From Lentisphaeria bacterium (GTDB lineage: Bacteria > Verrucomicrobiota > Lentisphaeria > Victivallales > Victivallaceae), in the NCBI GenBank assembly GCA_900768505.1, contig CAAGED010000046.1:1-46065 (forward strand): DNA of 46,065 nucleotides. The letters are read 5' to 3'. The notes beneath the pieces are model-generated. The model was not told where the DNA came from, did not search any database, and saw only the letters and a list, made by a program, of their open reading frames with translations. Below, piece by piece: positions 40,336 to 46,065 of this stretch (the first letter of the stretch is position 1; each line of letters begins with the position of its first letter). A program made the translations under genes and the position numbers.

Positions 40336-41208
40336 ATGGGACGGGTTATTCCGCAAATTGATTTTGACCGGGTGGAGAAGTTGATTGATTTGGCGCTGGA
40401 AGAGGATTTGGCAGATCGTGGCGATACCACGACCAACGCGGTTATTCCCGCCGAAACCCGGGCGATGGCACAATTGTTATGCAAAGAGGATTGCGTGGCG
40501 GCCGGATTGCCGGTGGCGGAAAGGGTTTTTAAACGGCTTGATCCGGCTTGTGAATTTACCGCCTTGGTCAAGGAGGGGGATTTTTGTCCTAAAGGAACAA
40601 TTATGGCTGAAATTAAAGGCTCGGCACGTGGATTGTTGACGGCGGAACGGACGGCTTTAAATTTCATTCAGCGTCTGTGCGGTGTGGCCAGTACCAGCAA
40701 ACGTTATGCTGACGCCTTGGCCGGAACCGCAACCAAGGTGCTGGATACACGCAAAACCACCCCCGGCTGGCGAAATTTGGAGAAATATGCCGTGGCGATT
40801 GGCGGTGCGTCCAATCATCGCATTGGCTTGTTTGACCGAATAATGATTAAGGACAATCATCGGGAAATCGCCGCCATGGAGGGTGAACAAGGGATTACCC
40901 GTTCGGTAAAACGAGCCCGTCAAGCCTACCCGGAGCTGGAAATTGAGGTGGAAGCCGATTCCCTGATGGAGGTTCGTGAGGGGATTGAAGCCGGGGCGGA
41001 GTATATTTTGCTGGACAATATGAGTGATGAAATGATGGCTGAAGCGGTGAAGCTAAATCATGGACGCGCCAAGCTGGAGGCGTCAGGTGGAATTACCTTG
41101 GAGCGTTTGCCGAGAATTGGTAAAATTGGTGTTGATTATGTTTCCAGCGGAGCATTAACACACTCGGTTAAGTCCTCGGATATTTCACTTGACATCAAGT
41201 TAAGTTGA
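40336..41208 (+). CDS. nadC: Nicotinate-nucleotide pyrophosphorylase (quinolinate phosphoribosyltransferase)
   Basis: NadC converts quinolinate and PRPP to nicotinate mononucleotide, CO2 and pyrophosphate in de novo NAD synthesis. The 290-residue protein shows EEDLADRGDTTTNAV near the start, TALNFIQRLCGVAST, LDTRKTTPGWRNLEKYAV, RIMIKDNH, EVEADSLME, LLDNMS and the C-terminal VDYVSSGALTHSV. TGGAGTG precedes the ATG. It sits 61 nt after the ymdB-like gene in the same run. Confidence 0.97.
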   Translation: MGRVIPQIDFDRVEKLIDLALEEDLADRGDTTTNAVIPAETRAMAQLLCKEDCVAAGLPVAERVFKRLDPACEFTALVKEGDFCPKGTIMAEIKGSARGLLTAERTALNFIQRLCGVASTSKRYADALAGTATKVLDTRKTTPGWRNLEKYAVAIGGASNHRIGLFDRIMIKDNHREIAAMEGEQGITRSVKRARQAYPELEIEVEADSLMEVREGIEAGAEYILLDNMSDEMMAEAVKLNHGRAKLEASGGITLERLPRIGKIGVDYVSSGALTHSVKSSDISLDIKLS

Positions 41209-41227
41209 AGATGTTCCCGGAGCACGC

Positions 41228-41953
41228 ATGAAGAATAAAATGTTTTCCGGATGGCGAAAATTTATCAAGTGTTATATTTCCGGAATGCATTGTTTTTATT
41301 GCGGAAGGCTCGCCACAAACGGGGATTTGTGTGCGGAATGCCGTGGAAAATTGCAATACTTCGCCGCTTCCGGACGAAGTTTATGTCCGGGGTGCGGTGG
41401 ATACAATGACGGTATTCTGGAGTATTGTTCCCGTTGTCTGGAGGTGGAAAGCCGACCCTGGCGGGGAGCGGCGGCGTTATTTGCATTGGATTCCTTTGCC
41501 GAAGGATTTATTTATCGGATGAAAGGAGTCAATGGAATTGATTTGACTTACGAATTTGGGCGTGAACTGGCTGATTTGGTATTGAAGCAAAATTTTGAGG
41601 TGGACGTGGTGGTGCCGATTCCGCTGCATTGGCGGCGTTGGTGGCGGCGCGGCTTTAATCAGAGCGAAATTATTTCCGAAGCAGTGGCCGGCGCATTGAA
41701 TAAGCCTTGTGTCAATTATTTGCGGCGGCGGCGGATGGCGGTGAAGCAGCATTTTTTAGGCAGGAAAGCCCGTTGGCGGAATTTGGCCGACGCTTTTGCG
41801 CCAAGTTGGCGTGGACGTCGGGAGTTGAGAGGTAAACGAATTTTACTGGTGGATGACGTCTTGACCACGGGGGCGACATTGCATCATGCGGCGCTGGCGT
41901 TGATTGACGGGGGAGCGGCGGCGGTTTATATTGGCGTAATCGGCCGTCGCTGA
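41228..41953 (+). CDS. ComF-family phosphoribosyltransferase-like protein
   Basis: A 241-residue ComF/GntX-type protein. It has two N-terminal zinc-ribbon-like cysteine clusters (CFYCGRLATNGDLCAEC and CPGCGGYNDGILEYCSRC) and a PRTase fold with the PRPP-binding motif ILLVDDVLTTGATLHHA. Relatives take part in DNA uptake in competent bacteria or in carbon use in others; no competence gene besides cinA is in view. CGGAGC precedes the ATG, and nadC ends 19 nt upstream. Confidence 0.93.
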   Translation: MKNKMFSGWRKFIKCYISGMHCFYCGRLATNGDLCAECRGKLQYFAASGRSLCPGCGGYNDGILEYCSRCLEVESRPWRGAAALFALDSFAEGFIYRMKGVNGIDLTYEFGRELADLVLKQNFEVDVVVPIPLHWRRWWRRGFNQSEIISEAVAGALNKPCVNYLRRRRMAVKQHFLGRKARWRNLADAFAPSWRGRRELRGKRILLVDDVLTTGATLHHAALALIDGGAAAVYIGVIGRR

Positions 41954-42014
41954 AGTTGAGGAAGCGGATAAAATTATACAAGCGTAAATCAGTGCAAATT
42001 TCAGGAGAATATTT

Positions 42015-42659
42015 ATGGGTAATTATGCAGTTTTCGGCCTTGGGGTGTTCGGTATGACCCTGGCTACTGAATTAAGTGCCGCCGGCAATAAGGTGGTGGC
42101 GGTGGATAAATCCCGGGAGCGCATCAATGAAATTAAGGATAAGGTTGCCGAGGCGATTGTGGCGGACGTCAGCAATCCGGATGTGGTTAAGGAGTTGGAT
42201 GTAAAGAAATTTGATGCCATTATTATCGGCATGAGTAATCATTTTGAAGATATGATTTTGACCTTGGCGCTGGTCAAGCAGGAGGGAGCTGGACGGGTGA
42301 TTGTGAAATCTCAGCTTTCGCTGCAGCGGCGAATTCTGCTAAGACTGGGGGCGGATGAAATCATTCAGCCGGATCAGGATGTGGCGGAGCGGCTCTCCAG
42401 ACGTTTGACCATGTCGAATATTTCGGATATATTTGAGTTTAAGGGTTCATCAATCGCCGAAGTTAAGGTGCCAGCCTCCATGGCAGGGAAAAGTATCCGT
42501 CAGTTGGATTTGCGCAACCGCAGCAGTATAACGGTTTTGTTGTTGAAAAAGCCGGGAAGTAAAGTTGAAACCATCTGGAATCCTGACGTGGTGCTGGATG
42601 AGGGGGATCAGCTCACGGTGATCGGCAGTGAGCAAAAAATAATGAGTGTTTTTAAATAA
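42015..42659 (+). CDS. TrkA/KtrA-type RCK potassium-channel regulator
   Basis: A 214-residue cytosolic protein with an N-terminal RCK/TrkA-N Rossmann domain (AVFGLGVFGMTLATEL for NAD(H) or ATP binding, VVAVDKSRERI) and a C-terminal TrkA-C domain (EVKVPASMAGKSIRQLDLR). Single-RCK regulators of this size match KtrA, which gates a KtrB/TrkH potassium channel; no channel gene is in this window. AGGAGA precedes the ATG. It closes the plus-strand run. Confidence 0.94.
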   Translation: MGNYAVFGLGVFGMTLATELSAAGNKVVAVDKSRERINEIKDKVAEAIVADVSNPDVVKELDVKKFDAIIIGMSNHFEDMILTLALVKQEGAGRVIVKSQLSLQRRILLRLGADEIIQPDQDVAERLSRRLTMSNISDIFEFKGSSIAEVKVPASMAGKSIRQLDLRNRSSITVLLLKKPGSKVETIWNPDVVLDEGDQLTVIGSEQKIMSVFK

Positions 42660-42738
42660 GATCAATGAGCCAGTTTTTTTGGTATCGCAAAAATCAGTAG
42701 TAAAAGGGCATATTATTCAAGTTTTTTATAAGTTTTTT

Positions 42739-43647
42739 TTACAGACAAATTATTGCGCTGCCGGAAATTCCAATAACAAAGCCAATTTTTTGCAGTATGG
42801 AACTTTTTTCTTTGAGAATAAAAGTGCTGAATATGAAAAAACCGGTAATGCACGAGCTTACAATAATCGGGTAAGCGGTTGCTCCGATCTTTAAATCGGC
42901 AAAAATATCCAGCGCCTTGTAGAGGAAGAAAAAGGAGCAAATCAGGTTGATACCGACCATAATAACTGCACTGCTGATGATTGGTCGGATTGGTGTCTGG
43001 CGCAATTTCAATAAATTGGGCAGATTGAAGACCAGGCAGGCTAAAATTGTACCCGTCTGGGAGGCTCCGGCACGAAAAACGCTGTTGATATTCTCGGTTT
43101 CGTTTAAATACGAGGGCAGATTGTTCAAACTCTGGTTTAGTCCGGCGCAAATAAATCCCACAAAAGCCGGAATATACCAGTTGCCGTATTTTTTCCCCTG
43201 AGCCGGGGTATTTTTGCCCAGACCGTAACAGGCGACACTGCAAACAATCAGCATCAGTCCTGCAATACGCATGGCGTTCACCGGTACGTCAAAGCAGAAT
43301 ATACCCATCATAAACGGGAAGATAAATGCCGATTGTATAATGGCCCAGACAATGCCGTTTGGTCCTAAACTCATTGCTCTGCCCATGGAGAGCAAAATTA
43401 TGTAGTTAATAAATCCGCTTAGCATTATGAGCCCGCCGGTGAGAAAAATCGCCTGATTGGAAGCCGATTTTGGCCAGAAGCCGAAAATCAGCAGTGCTGC
43501 GCTTACAATGGTCATAATAAGTGCGGAAAAAAATTGTATTGAACCGATGTCAATGGATTTTTTTGCCGCATTGCTGATTACCACCCCGGTGCCGACCCAG
43601 CTTAATCCGGTCAGCACCAACAATGAAATTCCAATAAAAATCATCAT
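42739..43647 (-). CDS. DMT-superfamily (EamA-like) transporter
   Basis: A 302-residue membrane protein with about ten hydrophobic helices in two EamA-like halves, ending with SSILQKIGFVIGISGSAIICL, as in drug/metabolite transporters. The substrate is unknown. Its ATG at 43647 lacks a good ribosome-binding site at normal distance. It is next to a decayed DUF5107 gene, a family tied to sugar metabolism, so a sugar or metabolite cargo is conceivable. Confidence 0.85.
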   Translation of the reverse strand: MMIFIGISLLVLTGLSWVGTGVVISNAAKKSIDIGSIQFFSALIMTIVSAALLIFGFWPKSASNQAIFLTGGLIMLSGFINYIILLSMGRAMSLGPNGIVWAIIQSAFIFPFMMGIFCFDVPVNAMRIAGLMLIVCSVACYGLGKNTPAQGKKYGNWYIPAFVGFICAGLNQSLNNLPSYLNETENINSVFRAGASQTGTILACLVFNLPNLLKLRQTPIRPIISSAVIMVGINLICSFFFLYKALDIFADLKIGATAYPIIVSSCITGFFIFSTFILKEKSSILQKIGFVIGISGSAIICL

Positions 43648-43856
43648 AATATTTACTTTTTTTCTTCTCCGGAATCATCCGGTAATTCCAATACACCGGA
43701 ATGGTAAATTCCTCTTTATGGGGTTAGTGAATTTTTTATCCCAACTCTGCCGTTTTTGTAATGCCAGTTTTTTGATTTGCAGCTCTAAATAGAGTTTCTC
43801 CAGTGTCAGTTTCCACTCCCGCAGGTCAATTACCAAAAATTGGCCATGCCGCAGAA

Positions 43857-44241
43857 TCAGGCGTTGCATACTGCTAAATTCCCCTCATGCAATACCTCGT
43901 TGCGATAAAAAATATCCAGTTTTTGTTTTTTATCGTAGAGTGACCAGAGCCCACCGCCGAAGTCCGGCAGGAAAATTACCTTCATGCGGTTGTTCTCCAG
44001 CACGATAAGATTAATTTCCCGTAATTCCCCGCTGATTGCCGTAACCGTCCTGCTCAGGGTAGGGCAGGTGGTGGTGGTGCCGGGCGACGTAGTCGAAATA
44101 TTTTCCTAATTCCGGAGAAAACCGTTTGCGCCAATTGCCGTAGCGGGTGGCTGGAAATTGCGGGTTAAGAATTGGAACTGGATTGTTGCGATGCAGTTTG
44201 CAACACGGTAAAGTGAGTTTTTCTGAATATATTTGATTCAT
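43857..44241 (-). pseudogene. Decayed DUF5107-domain gene
   Basis: On the minus strand the frame from the ATG at 44241 reads MNQIYSEKLTLPC and then NPQFPATRYGN. It stops at 44011 unless one base is skipped near 44031. In the shifted frame it continues as GELREINLIVLENNRMK, FLPDFGGGLWSLYDKKQ and NLAVCNA up to a TGA at 43859-43857. The alignment with DUF5107 proteins calls for a Trp (TGG) at this TGA; the next residues, FCG, fit the family pattern. So there are at least one frameshift and one nonsense change. The remaining roughly 900 residues of a normal member are absent; the DMT gene occupies the place. The relic is recognised from memory of the family. Confidence 0.7.
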
Positions 44242-44324
44242 TGGCTTGCCACAATCTCTGGTTGATTTTAAATTAAATGATGTCATATAGTATATAACCG
44301 AAGGGAAATTTTTTCAAAAAAATT

Positions 44325-44350
44325 CTCAGCATAAATTAATTTTTTCTGAG
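44325..44350 (-). terminator. Possible terminator of the corA-like operon
   Basis: On the minus strand CTCAG (44350-44346) and CTGAG (44329-44325) form a 5-bp stem over an A/T-rich loop that can itself pair (AAATTAATTT). Seven T's follow within AATTTTTTT. The stem is weak, but it sits just past the small membrane gene. Confidence 0.35.
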
Positions 44351-44367
44351 GATTGTAAGGTGTTAAA

Positions 44368-44955
44368 TTATTTATTGGCTGTTTCTGCCGGTGCTGCTAC
44401 GGCGGATGAATTGATTACGATAACTCGTTCCGGCGCCTCAGTCTGCGGAATGCGGGTGTTCAGCGGCAGCAGTCCGCCGTTATTCCAAACGAAATTCATC
44501 ATAAACATCAGCAGTTGAAATGCGCCCCAGCAGAGCAATATCATGATAAAATTGGTAAATACCTCCCTGGTGCGAATTTGGATGTCTTTTTTTAATGGCC
44601 AGCGAATCAGACAGTAGACGATAATCAACGTTGCCAATCCGGCAAATCCCATGCTGTAATGAGGATATTTGGTCAGTAACTTCTGAAACAAACTGTTCAT
44701 GCCATTACCAATCATCAAATTAAATAAACCGGAAAGCAACAACGCCGGATAGGCGGTTATGTAGAGAAACCACATCAAAAAAGTTTGTGGCAATGGCTGA
44801 TTTACCACAAACGGCAATCGTCGGCATACCAGCATGGAGATAATAATTAGAACCGCCAGTAGAGAGCAGTTTAAATTTAATTTTTTTATCAGCTGCTCCT
44901 GACGCTGTTGATTTTTTTGAGAAAGTATGATTTTTGGTGTAATATTTTTTTTCAT
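44368..44955 (-). CDS. Membrane protein of unknown function, coupled to the CorA-like gene
   Basis: A 195-residue protein with a basic N terminus and about four membrane helices, then a polar tail ending AAPAETANK. No family is recognised. The start is the ATG at 44955, overlapping the stop of the CorA-like gene (ATGA), with GGAG 8 nt upstream (inside the partner gene); longer frames upstream lie within that gene and are unlikely. Tight coupling suggests a partner of the transporter. Confidence 0.7.
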   Translation of the reverse strand: MKKNITPKIILSQKNQQRQEQLIKKLNLNCSLLAVLIIISMLVCRRLPFVVNQPLPQTFLMWFLYITAYPALLLSGLFNLMIGNGMNSLFQKLLTKYPHYSMGFAGLATLIIVYCLIRWPLKKDIQIRTREVFTNFIMILLCWGAFQLLMFMMNFVWNNGGLLPLNTRIPQTEAPERVIVINSSAVAAPAETANK

Positions 44956-45899
44956 TTGCCGTCTCCAGTGGTGACACGAACTCGTTTGATCACCAAAAAG
45001 GTAATGTACCCGACAATGACAATCAGTAAAAATAGAGTGCTGTACGCTTGGGGCCACCAGATTTTATCGGTCATCATGGAGAATTCCGACATGCCGCCCA
45101 TGCCGGTCAAAACATTCAGCGGCATGAATACGATATTAATGATGGTCAAATATTTCATAATAATGGCTAGGTTGTTGCTCACCACTGAAACCCGTGCGTC
45201 GGACATTCCGGTAAGAATGCCAGTATAAATTTCCGCCAAGTTGGCGCATTGTTTATTTTCGACCATGATGTCTTCCAGAAAATCCTGTTCTTCCTGATTG
45301 AAATTGATTTTTGCGGTGTCATTTTTTATTTTGGTTAATAATAACTGGTTTGCGCTGGTGGCGCTTTCGTAGTAGGTCAAACTTTTCAGCAGTGAAAACA
45401 TGTTCACCAGCGCCTTGTTGGTGATGGAAAACTCAATTTTCTTCTCAATTTCCTCGGAAATAATGCGGATTAACCGCAGGTGTTCCAAAAAATGATGTGT
45501 TGAGTGGTGAAGTAGCCGCAACAAAATACCTTGAACCGACGTGCCGCGCAATGGCATCCGGCCATGTTCGAACAACGGCATAGATTCCGCTTGAATAATA
45601 ATGATTTTATCCTTAAAGAGGAAGGCGCCCAACGAGGAGACCTTAAACTCCATTGAACGCTTGCCATTGTAATTTCTCGGCCGTTTCATGATTACCGCTA
45701 CATGGTTTACTTCGTATTCCAGACGGGAAATTTCATCCTCATCCAAGGCGCAGCCCAAGGTGTGTTCATCAATGCCGTACTGAGTAATCAACATGGCCTT
45801 TTCTTCAGGAGTCGGGGCGGAATAAACATTTATCAACGCCTGTTCCGTATTTGGAACCGCCATCACCCGTCCGTCCAGCAGTGAAAAACAATTAAGCAT
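44952..45899 (-). CDS. CorA-like (MIT family) transporter with altered GMN motif
   Basis: A 315-residue CorA-superfamily protein with a cytosolic alpha/beta domain, a long helix, and two C-terminal membrane helices (IMKYLTIINIVFMPLNVLTG and STLFLLIVIVGYITFLVI). The signature after the first helix, normally GMN, reads TGMGGM here, so the Asn is lost. GMN forms the selectivity loop in CorA; changing it usually abolishes Mg2+ transport, though some family members with variant motifs move other ions. GGGAGA precedes the ATG. It shares a 4-nt overlap with the next gene. Confidence 0.85.
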   Translation of the reverse strand: MLNCFSLLDGRVMAVPNTEQALINVYSAPTPEEKAMLITQYGIDEHTLGCALDEDEISRLEYEVNHVAVIMKRPRNYNGKRSMEFKVSSLGAFLFKDKIIIIQAESMPLFEHGRMPLRGTSVQGILLRLLHHSTHHFLEHLRLIRIISEEIEKKIEFSITNKALVNMFSLLKSLTYYESATSANQLLLTKIKNDTAKINFNQEEQDFLEDIMVENKQCANLAEIYTGILTGMSDARVSVVSNNLAIIMKYLTIINIVFMPLNVLTGMGGMSEFSMMTDKIWWPQAYSTLFLLIVIVGYITFLVIKRVRVTTGDGK

Positions 45900-45911
45900 T
45901 TTTATTCTCCC

Positions 45912-45942
45912 TCACACCTTAAAAAAAATCAATTTGGTGTGA
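45912..45942 (-). promoter_or_regulatory. Inverted repeat in the corA-like leader
   Basis: TCACACC (45912-45918) and GGTGTGA (45936-45942) are 7-bp inverted repeats separated by 17 nt of mostly A/T. It lies just upstream of the ribosome-binding site of the CorA-like gene. It may be an operator or mRNA hairpin; it does not resemble a known Mg2+ riboswitch. Confidence 0.3.
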
Positions 45943-45949
45943 TTACTTT

Positions 45950-46020
45950 AGTCGATTATGAAAAATTATTTAACAAATTGAATATCAATGGAAAACCATG
46001 ATTTTTCATGATATATTATT
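45950..46020 (+). promoter_or_regulatory. Copy 2 of the shared element; likely promoter of a plus-strand gene beyond the window
   Basis: Aligns without gaps to 3850-3920. It contains TTCATGATATAT (46005-46016) and the extended -10 TGATATATT (46009-46017). About 42 nt downstream two overlapping ATGs (46059 and 46062) sit at the right edge, where a gene may start. The fit with the purB promoter supports real promoter activity. Confidence 0.45.
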
Positions 46021-46065
46021 GCAAGAAACTCGTATAAAATCGAAAGAAAGCTTGCAAAATGATGA

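Overview
The window is a gene-dense bacterial chromosome segment (GC a little under 50% by eye). No rRNA, tRNA, CRISPR array, prophage or insertion sequence was seen. The gene set points to the PVC superphylum, most likely Lentisphaerota (Victivallis-like). The reasons are a cytosolic GH110-type galactosidase, a DUF5107 relic, several SGNH hydrolases, a Hanks kinase with an N-terminal zinc ribbon, and a long moxR-bat operon. This placement is inference from gene content only.

Layout: (1) 1-2.1 kb, an uncertain open frame cut by the left edge with a strong nested inverted repeat, then a minus-strand sodium:neurotransmitter-type symporter with a good promoter. (2) 2.4-6.6 kb, a DUF1275 membrane protein, an SGNH hydrolase whose blocks are in circularly permuted order, a canonical SGNH hydrolase, glucuronate isomerase (uxaC) and a VOC protein; this looks like carbohydrate and uronate catabolism. 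(3) 6.8-10 kb, purB, a YceD-type protein without the usual rpmF next to it, and a membrane metallophosphoesterase. (4) 10-16.6 kb, one plus-strand run: kinase, alpha/alpha-toroid protein, AGE-family epimerase, cmoA and cmoB, the last three joined by 4-nt overlaps. (5) 16.7-24.5 kb, a GT2-GtrA fusion, a divergent HlyD/DUF2955 efflux pair with a secreted protein, then GH110 and PHP-domain genes on the minus strand. (6) 24.6-35.2 kb, the moxR-bat operon with a structured leader: MoxR ATPase, DUF58, DUF4381-like, BatA, a BatB-BatC fusion with a 17-unit Gln/Asn repeat, a BatD-BatE fusion and an MscS channel. (7) 35.2-38 kb, a minus-strand group: VTT membrane protein, lipoprotein, small membrane protein, and cinA. 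(8) 38.2-42.7 kb, a plus-strand run: aroA, ymdB-like, nadC, comF, trkA-like. (9) 42.7-46 kb, minus strand: a DMT transporter, a decayed DUF5107 gene, a small membrane protein, and a CorA-like transporter whose GMN motif is altered.

The most notable items are the permuted SGNH hydrolase at 3176-3835, the leader of the bat operon (a 14-codon hydrophobic mini-ORF followed by two mutually exclusive or pseudoknotted pairings and a U7 tract), the two Bat fusions that keep signal-like segments at their joints, a 71-nt element shared without gaps by two intergenic regions 42 kb apart, and the DUF5107 pseudogene. All functional calls come from reading motifs; no database search was run.
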